From: Paenibacillus alba
GTDB taxonomy: Bacteria > Bacillota > Bacilli > Paenibacillales > NBRC-103111
Assembly (NCBI RefSeq): GCF_013204855.1
Contig: NZ_JABMKZ010000007.1
Location: 186,001-250,000, forward strand
Length of the DNA stretch: 64,000 nucleotides
Reading direction: 5' to 3'
This document shows, in pieces, positions 1 to 8,816 of the stretch. The position numbers and the translations under genes were made by a program. How positions within the stretch are numbered: position 1 is the first letter of the stretch; each line of letters begins with the position of its first letter. The notes beneath the pieces were generated by a model. That model saw only the letters and a list, made by a program, of their open reading frames with translations, was not told where the DNA came from and searched no databases.

Positions 1-732
1 TCAGATTTGGGAAACAGCTTCAATATTATGCTCGGGAAAATTCGGATGTTGCTTGACCAGAGTATTAATGAACAGCAAGAAATCAAAAAATCGGAGCTCA
101 GAGCTTTACAGGCACAAATTAACCCGCATTTTTTATACAATACATTGGATTCCATTCTATGGCTGGCGCAATCTGAAAAAAAAGATCAAGTCGTCCAGAT
201 GGTCATGGCTTTATCCAAACTGTTTCGTATTAGCTTAAGCAAAGGAAAGGATTCGATCACATTTGAGAAAGAAATTGAGCATCTTCAGAGCTATTTAACC
301 ATTCAACAGATGCGATATCGCGATATTTTAGATTATGAAATTGCCATAGATTCAAGCTTATATTCCTTACTTATCCTCAAAATGACATTACAACCGATTG
401 TTGAAAATGCCCTTTATCATGGGCTTAAAAACAAGCGTGGCAAAGGATTAATTCGAATTACTGCAAGGATTGAGGATGAAGATAATTTTCTTATTGTGAT
501 AGAGGATAATGGTAAGGGCATTTCTGAAGATCGGCTTGGGCAGCTGCGCAAAGATTTAATGGAACCACATACGCCCAAGGAAACTGGGAATGAAGTATCC
601 GGAGGGTTCGGATTGCACAATGTTCATCGGCGGATTTGCTTATATTATGGAGAATCTTACGGCGTACAAATAGACAGCATTGAAAGTGAAGGAACCATTG
701 TTAGCATTCGAATACCGTGTGATTGGGGATGA
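1..732 (+). CDS. YesM-type sensor histidine kinase, C-terminal part (cut by window start)
   Basis: This is the cytoplasmic end of a sugar-responsive membrane histidine kinase. The open frame runs in from the window edge, so the sensor domain, membrane segments and most of the HAMP region are missing. Visible are the His_kinase phosphoacceptor block ALQAQINPHFLYNTLDSI, whose His is the expected phosphorylation site, the N-box LQPIVENALYHGL, and the ATP-lid glycines DNGKGI and GGFGLHNV. The following regulator gene starts 6 bases after the stop, so the two form one operon. By family knowledge the partner is the YesN-type regulator next to it. The signal is unknown, but the lipoprotein encoded third suggests a sugar. 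Family is certain; the ligand is not. Confidence 0.9.
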   Translation, partial: SDLGNSFNIMLGKIRMLLDQSINEQQEIKKSELRALQAQINPHFLYNTLDSILWLAQSEKKDQVVQMVMALSKLFRISLSKGKDSITFEKEIEHLQSYLTIQQMRYRDILDYEIAIDSSLYSLLILKMTLQPIVENALYHGLKNKRGKGLIRITARIEDEDNFLIVIEDNGKGISEDRLGQLRKDLMEPHTPKETGNEVSGGFGLHNVHRRICLYYGESYGVQIDSIESEGTIVSIRIPCDWG

Positions 733-738
733 TGTTGC

Positions 739-2385
739 GTGAAAAAAATACTGCTTGTCGATGATGAAATATTAATTAGGGAAATCATTCGTGATAGTAT
801 TGATTGGGAAAAGGAAGGGTTTATTTACAGTGGCGATGCTTCAGATGGAGAGGTCGCACTTCCTATTATTGAAAGAGTCCAGCCGGACATCTTAATTACG
901 GATATTTTAATGCCTTTCATGAACGGTCTTGAGCTGAGCAGCATTATGAGCAAACAGTTTCCGGATATGAAGATTATTATTATTAGCGGCCATGCCGAGT
1001 TTGAGTATGCGAGATCAGCTATGCAAATTGGTGTGCAAGAATACTGCTTAAAACCAATTAGTCCTGCTGAGCTCCTGAAGGTGCTCCATAAAGTCAGCGC
1101 TGAAATTGACAAAGAACGAGAAATAAAAATGCAACTCCAACTACTTAAAGCGAAAGAACATGAAAGTAATACAATTTCACAAGACAAGCTCTTGAATGAT
1201 CTATGTAGTGGTTTCATGACCACTTCAGAAGTGATGCATCATAGTGCCTCCATTCAATTGAACATTATAGCTCATTATTACATAGTTACCGTACTAGATT
1301 TACGTGAAGCAGAAGCAGACAAGCATGAAGAGATGAATGTTATGCATGACAATGAGCGCTTACTTTTGGACAAATGCAAAATACTAAAGGAGAACTACAA
1401 ACAGTTGATGTTTCAGCGCAGCCGCTCTGAAAGTGTTTGGATTATTAAAGGCGATACCTTAGAGAATTTAAAGCTCGAATTACAACTATTTCAGGATTTG
1501 CAAAAAGCAATCTCAGAAGAAGCCCATTCACTCCCTGTCTCTATTGGCATTGGTAGTGTACAAGATCGTCTTCAAAAAGTACATATATCCTTTCTTGATG
1601 CCATGGAAGATGTTCATTGGAGAAGGTTATCCCGTCAAAATCGGAATGTGCTAAGTGAGATGAAGACAGCCACCTTAGATCCCACTCTTTTTTTAGATCG
1701 CGGTGCTTTTATGGATTTTTTGAAAATTGGGTCACACAACAAATTAAGTTCATTTGTCGCAGATTATGCCGCTGCGTTAGTCGATATCAATTGGCATACA
1801 TCTTCAATCGGTTTCTACATTTTAAATGATGTGACCATCGAAGCTTTTCGTTCGAATAAAGATATGTATCGCCACCTTACAGAGCCTGAAAAGGCGCTTC
1901 AACAATTCCAGCAAATGATAGGTAAAATCCGTACTTGGGAGGAAACCTGTTCCTATTTAATCCATTTAATTGAACAGTTTTGGACGTGGCGTTCTCGTAT
2001 TTACGATAAATATAGCGATATGATTGCAAAAGTTAAAGAATACATCCAATTGAATTTTGAAAAAGATAACTTCTCTTTACAAGATTCAGCCGAGTATGTA
2101 AATTTGAGTCCAAACTACTTGAGCCGAGTATTCAGTCAGGAAACAAGCCAAACCTTTATTGAATATTTAACACAAGTCCGTATTCGAAAAGCGATGGATC
2201 TGCTTAAGAGTACATCAGCAAAATCTTATGAAATCGCTTTTTTAGTTGGCTATAATGACCCCCATTATTTTTCAAATTTGTTCAAACGATTAACAGGATT
2301 GACACCAAAAGAATTCAGAAAAAATGGGACTGCCGATGAAGCACTCGATATCCTGAAGGGGGATTCTCTTCATGAGGATGATTAA
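739..2385 (+). CDS. YesN-type response regulator with AraC DNA-binding domain
   Basis: Two-component regulator of 548 residues. The N-terminal receiver domain (about 1-120) carries the acidic pair DD at 8-9, phospho-acceptor Asp55 in ILITDILMPF and Lys107 in CLKPIS. A long linker domain (about 150-430) follows. The C-terminal AraC double helix-turn-helix (about 440-535) contains NLSPNYLSRVFSQ and GYNDPHYFSNLFKRLTG. The start is GTG, 6 bases after the kinase stop. It probably activates transcription of a carbohydrate operon when phosphorylated by the upstream kinase. Its 3' end overlaps the next gene by 14 bases, which points to translational coupling with the binding lipoprotein. The target genes are not evident on the plus strand here. 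Confidence 0.92.
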   Translation: MKKILLVDDEILIREIIRDSIDWEKEGFIYSGDASDGEVALPIIERVQPDILITDILMPFMNGLELSSIMSKQFPDMKIIIISGHAEFEYARSAMQIGVQEYCLKPISPAELLKVLHKVSAEIDKEREIKMQLQLLKAKEHESNTISQDKLLNDLCSGFMTTSEVMHHSASIQLNIIAHYYIVTVLDLREAEADKHEEMNVMHDNERLLLDKCKILKENYKQLMFQRSRSESVWIIKGDTLENLKLELQLFQDLQKAISEEAHSLPVSIGIGSVQDRLQKVHISFLDAMEDVHWRRLSRQNRNVLSEMKTATLDPTLFLDRGAFMDFLKIGSHNKLSSFVADYAAALVDINWHTSSIGFYILNDVTIEAFRSNKDMYRHLTEPEKALQQFQQMIGKIRTWEETCSYLIHLIEQFWTWRSRIYDKYSDMIAKVKEYIQLNFEKDNFSLQDSAEYVNLSPNYLSRVFSQETSQTFIEYLTQVRIRKAMDLLKSTSAKSYEIAFLVGYNDPHYFSNLFKRLTGLTPKEFRKNGTADEALDILKGDSLHEDD

Positions 2386-3352
2386 ATGGCTGACGATCGG
2401 CTGTATGATGTTGCTAATATTTTCTGGATGTAAGGGATCAATGCCATCCACACCGGAATTATCTTTATCTACGTCAAGCACGCCAAAATCAACGATGTCC
2501 AACACAAAACATTCCGATCAACTCATTTTTGGTATCATTTATCCGATGACACACCCTTTCTATGAGATGATTACCGATTCCATAGAAAAAGCAAGCAAAC
2601 CTTATTCCATTCAATTAATTGTCAAAGCACCTGATGAAATTAATCTGGAACAGCAAATGAGAATGATGGAAACCCTGATTACACAGAAGGTAAATGGAAT
2701 TGCCATTGATCCAATCGATCCGGTTGCTCTGGCACCTTTAATTAATAAAGCCGTACAATCTGGTATTCCCGTTATTTGTTTCGATTCCGATGTTCCTGAC
2801 AGTAAACGATATACCTTCATAGGAAGTGATCCGCTGAAAGAAGGTGCTCTCATGGGACAAATTATTGAAAGAAATCTTAAAGGTAGAGGAATGATCATGA
2901 TTGAGGGGAGCTTATCCAAATCACCTCAAATCATCCACCGACTTGAGGGTTTACTGCAATATCTAAAAAAAAACACGGAAATACAAGTTCTCGAAATGAG
3001 ATATCATGATGGGGATAACGAAAAAGCAATTGCTGACCTGGAATCAATGATCAATGAGCATCCTCATTTTGACGCACTTGTGCCTTTGGATATTGTTTCC
3101 AGTTCGAATGCAATCCTCGTTTGGAAATCCCAAGGATTAAAGCGTTATGCCATAACATTCGGTATGACTCCTGATGTCAAAGAAGCCTTATTAAATGGTC
3201 AAATAAACTCCGTGATTTCTGAGAATGAACATCTATGGGGAGAGGAAATAATTAATCAATTACTCGCAGCTTCTAAAAATGCCCCTGCCTCTACATGGGT
3301 CGACACTGGTTTTCAAGAAATTAAACAAAGCGAAATGGTTGATGAATATTAA
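2372..3352 (+). CDS. RbsB/periplasmic-binding-protein-4 family sugar-binding lipoprotein
   Basis: A 326-residue type I periplasmic binding protein. The signal peptide ends in the lipobox IFSGC with Cys20, so it should be anchored outside the membrane. The fold is that of ribose/galactose binding proteins: IIYPMTHPFYEMI starts the first lobe, and GIAIDPIDP and VICFDSDVP line the hinge and pocket as in RbsB/YtfQ. The ATG has a purine-rich AAGGGGG 9 bases upstream and lies inside the end of the regulator gene. No permease or ATPase follows. It is therefore more likely a sensing partner of the kinase, comparable to XylFII of the XylFII-LytS system, than a transport receptor. That role is inference. 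Confidence 0.85.
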   Translation: MRMIKWLTIGCMMLLIFSGCKGSMPSTPELSLSTSSTPKSTMSNTKHSDQLIFGIIYPMTHPFYEMITDSIEKASKPYSIQLIVKAPDEINLEQQMRMMETLITQKVNGIAIDPIDPVALAPLINKAVQSGIPVICFDSDVPDSKRYTFIGSDPLKEGALMGQIIERNLKGRGMIMIEGSLSKSPQIIHRLEGLLQYLKKNTEIQVLEMRYHDGDNEKAIADLESMINEHPHFDALVPLDIVSSSNAILVWKSQGLKRYAITFGMTPDVKEALLNGQINSVISENEHLWGEEIINQLLAASKNAPASTWVDTGFQEIKQSEMVDEY

Positions 3353-3370
3353 CCTGTACAACTTAAAAAA

Positions 3371-3416
3371 CCGAAGAACCAGCCTGTTTTGTTGAATCAA
3401 CAGGCTGGTTCTTCGG
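3371..3416. terminator. Perfect 18-bp stem-loop, terminator mainly for minus-strand transcripts
   Basis: Arms 3371-3388 and 3399-3416 are perfectly complementary around a 10-base loop. A run of six A precedes the left arm, so a transcript from the minus strand would end in a U-tract right after the stem. The plus-strand side continues TTACCGCGG with only a short T run. It therefore fits an intrinsic terminator for leftward transcription and at least a 3'-end stabilising hairpin for the rightward sensing operon. Confidence 0.75.
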
Positions 3417-3445
3417 TTACCGCGGCCACTGTAAGGAGAATCCTC

Positions 3446-3493
3446 ATGTTAAGCCGTGAATGGTTAGAAGTGTATTTTTTTCAACAAAAATAA
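3446..3493 (+). other. Possible 15-codon small ORF with a good ribosome-binding site
   Basis: ATG at 3446 is preceded by AAGGAG at a spacing of 7 bases and opens a 15-residue frame MLSREWLEVYFFQQK ending in TAA. It begins 30 bases after the 3371-3416 hairpin. It is outside any recognised gene. It could be a functional small peptide, or the surviving first codons of a deleted gene, which is the simpler reading given the many fragments in this window. Confidence 0.3.
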
Positions 3494-3559
3494 AACACAT
3501 TTAATTATTAAAAGAGGTATTGACCGCCTCGTTCATATCAGCTCAAGAGTTGTAAATCT

Positions 3560-3751
3560 TTACTTTTTTTTCTTGAAAAAATTTGAAGAAATAAGTGATA
3601 TTATACCTATGGCAATCAAAGGAATAGATAATGAAGAGTAAGGCTCAAGTGTATCGATAATGCCTAAATCACGATTAAAAGCAAAACCTAATGCAAATAT
3701 GAATATACCCATAAATGCAAATATCTTTCCAGTCGTTGTACGATTTTTCAT
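3560..3751 (-). CDS. Small two-helix membrane protein, unknown function
   Basis: A 63-residue protein with two hydrophobic segments, about residues 8-24 and 43-56, separated by a short polar loop and ending in the basic tail FFKKKK. The ATG is preceded by AAAGGTGGTGA at suitable distance, which supports translation. It lies just downstream of the GH105 gene on the same strand, with a gap of about 70 bases, so it may be the last gene of that transcript or stand alone. I do not recognise the family. Nothing in it suggests an enzyme. Confidence 0.6.
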   Translation of the reverse strand: MKNRTTTGKIFAFMGIFIFALGFAFNRDLGIIDTLEPYSSLSIPLIAIGIISLISSNFFKKKK

Positions 3752-3821
3752 TTCTCAATCACCACCTTTAATAACTTAATACTACTCCATAACTCCGTTT
3801 ACTAAAAAAGTATGTGCCTGC

Positions 3822-4937
3822 TTATCGGCCCGCCTCTTCGATTTCCAGGCATGCCATAATAAACGGAGCAGCGCCTTTCGGATCATCGCGCCGGACCGGC
3901 TCGCTGATGTAATATTCGAAAGATCCGTCACGGTAAGGGGAATTCCCCAGCCCAGCAACGCTGCAAATACCATTCAAGTGAAGCGAGCCTTCCTCGTCCT
4001 TCTCTATATAGCGGTTCAATAATCCTTGATGGCCTATCCTGGCTGCCTCCAGCGCCCAGCCGTCCAGATATCCTTTGTTTGCCCCTTTAGCCAACGCATA
4101 TACGAACATGGCAGAAGCGGAGGCTTCCAAATAGTTGCCGGGACGGCCGCCTTGATCCATCACTTGAAACCAAAGTCCGCTATCGCTGTCCTGAAACCGA
4201 GCAATGGCTTTGGACAACCTGTAAAATATCCCTATGATCTGGCCTCGCTTCGAATGATTCTCCGGCAAATAATCAAGAACATCCGCAATAGCCATCATAT
4301 ACCATCCTATTGCGCGTCCCCAAAAGTGCCGGGAGCACCCGGTTTCGGGATCGGCCCAGCGTTCCTCTCTGCTTTCGTCCCAACCGTGATACAGCAAACC
4401 TGCCCTCGGATTACGGGAGACACGCTCCATTAGCAAAATTTCGTTCGAGATATCGTCATACCACTCGGATTCATGAAACTTTTGCGCGTATTGAGCTAGG
4501 AACGGAGCCGTCATATACACGCCATCAAGCCACATCTGGAACGGATAAATCTTTTTATGCCACAGTCCTCCCTCGCTTGTGCGGGGATGCCCCTTCAATT
4601 GGGTCACTAACCGTTCGATCGCCTTGCGGTATTTCTCCCTGCCTGTAAGTTCGTGCAGAACAAATAGCGCCTTCCCTTGATTAATCATATCCACATTGTA
4701 TTCATTCAGCGAATACGTACTGATGCTGCCGTCTTCCTGAACGAACAAATCCATGTTCTCCTGAATATAGCGGATATAGCGCTCGTCTCCCGTTCTACGC
4801 CATACGCTTTCAAAGGCAGTCAGGATGCATCCATTCTCATAGTTCCAGCATCTTTGCTTTTGGAACGGCATGTCCGACACAAGCGGATATTGACGCATGA
4901 AAGATTCGGACATAGCGACAGACCATAATGTGCTCAA
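3822..4937 (-). CDS. GH105 unsaturated rhamnogalacturonyl/galacturonyl hydrolase (YteR/YesR type)
   Basis: Cytoplasmic glycoside hydrolase of 371 residues that removes the unsaturated uronic acid left at the non-reducing end of pectin oligomers by lyases. It has the (alpha/alpha)6-barrel family signatures WLDGVYMTAPF, whose Asp138 matches the catalytic Asp143 of Bacillus YteR, HFWGRAIGWYMM and YLEASASAMFVYAL. No signal peptide is present, so it acts on imported oligosaccharides. The start is TTG with AGGAGGT 8 bases upstream; internal ATGs lack such a site. It is the last enzyme gene of the pectin operon, 13 bases after pectinesterase. Whether it prefers rhamnogalacturonan or homogalacturonan products cannot be told from sequence alone. 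Confidence 0.9.
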   Translation of the reverse strand: MSTLWSVAMSESFMRQYPLVSDMPFQKQRCWNYENGCILTAFESVWRRTGDERYIRYIQENMDLFVQEDGSISTYSLNEYNVDMINQGKALFVLHELTGREKYRKAIERLVTQLKGHPRTSEGGLWHKKIYPFQMWLDGVYMTAPFLAQYAQKFHESEWYDDISNEILLMERVSRNPRAGLLYHGWDESREERWADPETGCSRHFWGRAIGWYMMAIADVLDYLPENHSKRGQIIGIFYRLSKAIARFQDSDSGLWFQVMDQGGRPGNYLEASASAMFVYALAKGANKGYLDGWALEAARIGHQGLLNRYIEKDEEGSLHLNGICSVAGLGNSPYRDGSFEYYISEPVRRDDPKGAAPFIMACLEIEEAGR

Positions 4938-4950
4938 AAGTGTTACCTCC

Positions 4951-5928
4951 TCATTTGCCTACGGGATTCCAACCGTCTTGCCCTGCCAGAACCGAAGATA
5001 CGGTAAAGTTGGCAGCCTGTTCATCCGTCAATATTGCCGCCCAGCTGACGCGCTTGTCCTTTGCATATCCCGGCCCGGAGTTGTTATATTCGCAATAAAA
5101 GGAGGTTTGCTCGCTCTCCGGCTTGTTCCAATTGTTCCAGCCTTCCGCTTGAATATGCGCTCCCATCCAACAATGAATAAAGGCCGTCTTCGCGTATATT
5201 CTCCATGGCCTGCCCAAATAAACGCTTTGAGGCGGGGCATCGCCGATTAATTTGCAATTCAAAAATACATAACCATACTTTGCGCCTTCTGGTGTAGATG
5301 CTGCTGTAATCCACCCATGGGTATCCGCATGGGAATCCCGTTTTTTGGAAAAGATTTCACAATCATTGAATACCGCAGTTGCAGAGCCGAAAATAAAATC
5401 GATGTCGCCTTCAATATAGCAGCGATCATAGTAATGACGCCCGTAAAGCCTAGGGGCTCCTTCTCTCGGTCCGCCAAAAGTAGACCTGTCCAAAGGAACT
5501 TCTGGAAGAGGTCCTGTGAATAATGTATCCTGATTGCCCAAAAATCTGCAGTTTCTGAATACCACTCTGTCTCCGTCGACATATGCAGCAACAGCTTGAC
5601 CGACCACTTCCCCTTTTCCTGCGCTATTCTCAAAGGTAAGATTGTCCGCAGTAAAACGGTTTGCCCCAATAAATACAGTATAGGAATTAAAAGTGTGATA
5701 AAGCTCTCCATTGCCGTACGTTTTTTTGGCATAATCATCGAAAGTAATGATGGTCTCTTGAGCGCTTTCTCCAAACAGGCTAATATTGGGTATCTCTATA
5801 TTCAACTTTTCTCTATAAATGCCTTTTTTTATATAAATAATCGCTTCTTCTTGATTGTTTGCCGGAATACGGTCTATAGCATCTTGGATGCGGGTGAAAT
5901 CTCCGGTGCCATCCGCTGCCACGATCAT
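4951..5928 (-). CDS. Intracellular pectinesterase (CE8)
   Basis: Carbohydrate esterase family 8 protein of 325 residues that removes methyl esters from galacturonan, forming a right-handed beta-helix. All family signatures are visible: QAVA (Gln111), GNQDTLF with catalytic Asp134, IDFIFG with catalytic Asp177, and LGRPWR (Arg240, Trp242). The protein starts directly with MIVAADGTGDF and has no signal peptide, unlike most secreted pectinesterases. It should demethylate oligogalacturonides after import. AAAGGAG lies upstream of the ATG. It sits between the serine esterase and GH105 genes, which gives a deacylate, demethylate, hydrolyse order. Confidence 0.93.
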   Translation of the reverse strand: MIVAADGTGDFTRIQDAIDRIPANNQEEAIIYIKKGIYREKLNIEIPNISLFGESAQETIITFDDYAKKTYGNGELYHTFNSYTVFIGANRFTADNLTFENSAGKGEVVGQAVAAYVDGDRVVFRNCRFLGNQDTLFTGPLPEVPLDRSTFGGPREGAPRLYGRHYYDRCYIEGDIDFIFGSATAVFNDCEIFSKKRDSHADTHGWITAASTPEGAKYGYVFLNCKLIGDAPPQSVYLGRPWRIYAKTAFIHCWMGAHIQAEGWNNWNKPESEQTSFYCEYNNSGPGYAKDKRVSWAAILTDEQAANFTVSSVLAGQDGWNPVGK

Positions 5929-5956
5929 GTGAAAATCTCCTTTCCTGCCAGGCCCG

Positions 5957-6985
5957 TTAAGAAGAAAGCCTGCTCTTTAGCCAATCGAAGGACTCTCTCC
6001 CCGATATTTCATGACCACCGGAGAACAAATCGAAATCCAGCTGGTGCTCCGCACCGAAGCTGCGGTAGATGCCGGTAAGACGACGGATAGCCTCCTTCGC
6101 CGATTCGATCGGAAATACTTCGTCCTGCTCGCCGGATTCTACGAACAAAGGTCTGGGAGCAATTAAGCCGATAATTTCCGGCTGCTCTGCGTGCAAAAGA
6201 ATACCTGGAATATAATTATCCACGCAATGGAGCCTATGCAAAATGCTGCCTTTGTAAGTATTCGCATACCCGCACAACACAGTTGCGCGAATACGTTCAT
6301 CCACCGCAGCAGTCAAGGAAGCGATCAGGCCTCCTCCGGAAAATCCAAACGTTCCTATCCGTTCATGATCGACCTCTCCGCGGGAGGACAAGTAGTCAAG
6401 CCCTCGTACAGCCTCGTACGCGCGAAACCCTGCGATCGTCATCCCGCACATCAGGAGCTGCATCGCAATGGGCGCGCAGCTGTAATCTTTAGCCGACGAA
6501 TCCGATTCGACGCTAGCCCTGAGCCTTCTATCACCAAATCCGATAATTTCCGGTACGAGCACGAACATCCCTCTTTGAGCAAGCTCCACGGCAAATCGAT
6601 TATGGATGCCCGGATCGGCCGCAAAAGTGCCGTCAGGATTCATGCCCAGTGCCGAGCGCTGGCCGATCCCGTGCCCATGGCAAGCGAGCACCGCCGGGAG
6701 CTTGTTCTTTCGATCCTTCGGATAAAGGGCATAGGCCGGTACCCTCATCCCTTCGTATGTCGAGTAAGCAAGCTTCTCGATGATCAGACCCCCATGCTCT
6801 GCGACCTCCAGCAATTCCGATTGGAGGGACGCCCGGCATTCAGGGAACGCCCCCAATGAAGCCATCACTCTTTTTCTAAGTGCCTGCTGCCCGGCAAAGA
6901 CCGATTCTGATCCGGTTGAGGCATCAAAACCGCTCCCTGCCGTAACTGAATAAAGCTTTTCCAAAAAGTAGTCAGGACTCCACAT
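5957..6985 (-). CDS. Alpha/beta-hydrolase esterase of the acetylxylan-esterase/dienelactone type
   Basis: Serine esterase of about 342 residues. The triad is readable: nucleophile Ser216 in GFSGGG, Asp288 in SGEQDEVFP and His325 in GGHE; the oxyanion region is CHGHG. No signal peptide is present. I place the start at ATG 6985 because GGGAGGG lies 9 bases upstream; an ATG at 7012 overlapping the permease stop (ATGA) would add nine residues. In the middle of a pectin operon the likely role is removing acetyl or similar acyl groups from imported pectic oligosaccharides. That substrate is inferred from context; the fold also covers other small esters. Confidence 0.8.
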   Translation of the reverse strand: MWSPDYFLEKLYSVTAGSGFDASTGSESVFAGQQALRKRVMASLGAFPECRASLQSELLEVAEHGGLIIEKLAYSTYEGMRVPAYALYPKDRKNKLPAVLACHGHGIGQRSALGMNPDGTFAADPGIHNRFAVELAQRGMFVLVPEIIGFGDRRLRASVESDSSAKDYSCAPIAMQLLMCGMTIAGFRAYEAVRGLDYLSSRGEVDHERIGTFGFSGGGLIASLTAAVDERIRATVLCGYANTYKGSILHRLHCVDNYIPGILLHAEQPEIIGLIAPRPLFVESGEQDEVFPIESAKEAIRRLTGIYRSFGAEHQLDFDLFSGGHEISGRESFDWLKSRLSS

Positions 6986-7008
6986 CGCGGTATTCCCTCC
7001 CTTCCTCG

Positions 7009-7830
7009 TCATCCTTTCACGGCTCCCGCCGCAATACCACTAATAATATATTTTTGTAACGCGATATAAAGCAGAACGATCGGCAGAGAGGTCAGAATGA
7101 GACTGGCCGTAATAATATCCCAATCGCTTCCGAATTTACCGAACAACTTGTATACGTTGATCGTTAGCGTAGCAGACTCTTTATCCGTCAGCACGAGGAA
7201 AGGGAGCAGAAAATCGTTCCACGTCCAGAGCGAGTAGAGAATCGCCACGCTGCTTACAGCCGGCTTGAGCAGCGGAAAAATAATTTTGAAAAACAAGCCT
7301 AACTGCGAGCACCCGTCCATATATGCCGATTCGTCAATCTCACGCGGAATGCTTTTTACAAATGCGTGAAACAAGAACACCGCGAAACTTCCCGTTGACA
7401 TGTAGATCAAGGAAAGCCCTAAAGGGTTGTTGGTGATGTGCAAAGTTTTGGAAAGCTGCACCAGAGGAATCATATACGTATAAAATGGGATCAGAAATGG
7501 GAATGTGAACAATAGATAAAAAAACCAACTTAGCCTGCTTTTGTCCCGTGACAGCTTATACCCGGCCAAAGCCGCAATTAGGATAACACCGATAACGGAC
7601 ACGGCCGTGATGATCAAGTTATTTTGAAAAGCAGCCGCGAAATTTGTCGAAGCCCATGCCTTCGCATAGTTGTCGAGATACAGCGTCTGGGGAAACGCCA
7701 GAAATGATTCGAATATTTCCCGAAACGGTTTCAACGAATTCAATGCGATCAAATACACAGGAAACAGATATAGAAGCAGCACGATAAACAGAAAAGCTTC
7801 CAGAAGACGATTGTGTCGGGTCTTATGCAC
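7009..7830 (-). CDS. CUT1 sugar ABC transporter permease (MalG/UgpE type)
   Basis: Inner-membrane permease of 273 residues with six predicted helices. It carries the EAA loop that docks the ATPase, EIDESAYMDGCSQLGLFFKI, followed by the conserved PLLKPA. The start is GTG, directly adjacent to the TAA of the partner permease, so translation is coupled. Together with that gene and the binding protein it forms an importer for pectin-derived oligosaccharides. No ATP-binding subunit gene is nearby, as usual for such Bacillales operons, which are thought to share MsmX. Confidence 0.9.
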   Translation of the reverse strand: MHKTRHNRLLEAFLFIVLLLYLFPVYLIALNSLKPFREIFESFLAFPQTLYLDNYAKAWASTNFAAAFQNNLIITAVSVIGVILIAALAGYKLSRDKSRLSWFFYLLFTFPFLIPFYTYMIPLVQLSKTLHITNNPLGLSLIYMSTGSFAVFLFHAFVKSIPREIDESAYMDGCSQLGLFFKIIFPLLKPAVSSVAILYSLWTWNDFLLPFLVLTDKESATLTINVYKLFGKFGSDWDIITASLILTSLPIVLLYIALQKYIISGIAAGAVKG

Positions 7831-8727
7831 TTAAGCTTCAACCTCCCTGGATGAAAAAAACTTCAGCTGAAAGTAGGAAATAATCAAAATAACAGCTCCC
7901 AGAACGACCGACTTGGCCATTCCATAACCGAAGCGATTGGCTGTTCCGAACGCTTCATAATAAATGTTTAAGGCAATCGACTCCGTCGAATAACCGGGTC
8001 CGCCGCCAGTTAATACGAAGATGGCGTCAAAAATTTTCAGCGAGCCGGTAATGCTCGTAAAGACGCAGATCGAGATGGATGGCATTAACAATGGCACCGT
8101 TATCGAGGAGAACCTCCTCCACCCCACTGCTCCGTCAATCGAAGCGGCTTCCATAACACTGCTGTCGATAGTCTGAATTCCCGCTAAATAAATAATCAAA
8201 TAGTAACCGATACCGAACCAGATATTCATAATGATGACCGAATATAGCGCAAGGTAGGGATTCCCGATGTAATCCAGGTTCAAGAATTGAAGCAGCTTGC
8301 TGAGTTTTGCAATATCGGGAACAATTTCGATATACATAATTTTCCATGTAAAACCTACGACAACAAGACTAAAAATATAAGGCAGGAAAAACAAGGTGCG
8401 CAGCGTATTTTTGAACTTGGTTCCGCTTTCGATCACCACGGCGAGGAGCAGTGACACAAAGTTTGAAATGACGACAGTGCAAGCGGTGAAAATAAACGTT
8501 ATCCATAACGAGTGAAGAAAGCGGTTATCGTCGGTAAAAAGCTCTACGTAGTTTTGAATCCCGTTAAAAGCAGCGGTCCGTTCGATTCCGTTCCAATCGG
8601 TGAAAGATAATACTACCCCTCTGGCCAACGGGTACAGGAAAAATACCGCAAATACGATCAGAAAGGGGCCGATGAACAACAGTAATGATCCGGTCTGTTT
8701 TCTTTCCGCGTACAGGCGACTGTTCAT
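7831..8727 (-). CDS. CUT1 sugar ABC transporter permease (MalF/UgpA type)
   Basis: Permease of 298 residues and six helices, beginning MNSRLYAERKQTGSL. The ATG at 8727 follows AAGGGAGA at good spacing; a longer frame starting at 8781 would add 18 residues and include no ribosome site. The first helix LLLFIGPFLIVFAVFFLYPL and the EAA loop VMEAASIDGAVGWRRF are typical of the MalF/UgpA partner. It lies between the binding-protein gene and the MalG-type permease. A 10-bp stem-loop at 8762-8800 separates it from the binding-protein gene. Confidence 0.9.
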   Translation of the reverse strand: MNSRLYAERKQTGSLLLFIGPFLIVFAVFFLYPLARGVVLSFTDWNGIERTAAFNGIQNYVELFTDDNRFLHSLWITFIFTACTVVISNFVSLLLAVVIESGTKFKNTLRTLFFLPYIFSLVVVGFTWKIMYIEIVPDIAKLSKLLQFLNLDYIGNPYLALYSVIIMNIWFGIGYYLIIYLAGIQTIDSSVMEAASIDGAVGWRRFSSITVPLLMPSISICVFTSITGSLKIFDAIFVLTGGGPGYSTESIALNIYYEAFGTANRFGYGMAKSVVLGAVILIISYFQLKFFSSREVEA

Positions 8728-8761
8728 ATGTTTCTCTCCCTTGAAATAAGCGGCTTTAGAA

Positions 8762-8800
8762 CGGGCTGCATCCGCCGCCAAAACATACGAATGCAGCCCG
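8762..8800 (-). promoter_or_regulatory. Intercistronic stem-loop after the binding-protein gene
   Basis: Arms 8762-8771 and 8791-8800 form a perfect 10-bp stem around a 19-base loop between the binding-protein stop and the permease start. There is no U-tract, so it is unlikely to terminate fully. It probably protects the upstream binding-protein mRNA from 3' exonucleases or lowers read-through. Confidence 0.55.
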
Positions 8801-8816
8801 AGCTTCTTTACGCTGT

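Noticed and set aside
6191..6859. 222-codon plus-strand ORF
   Set aside because: Antisense to the esterase with an intact catalytic triad; no domain and no ribosome site.
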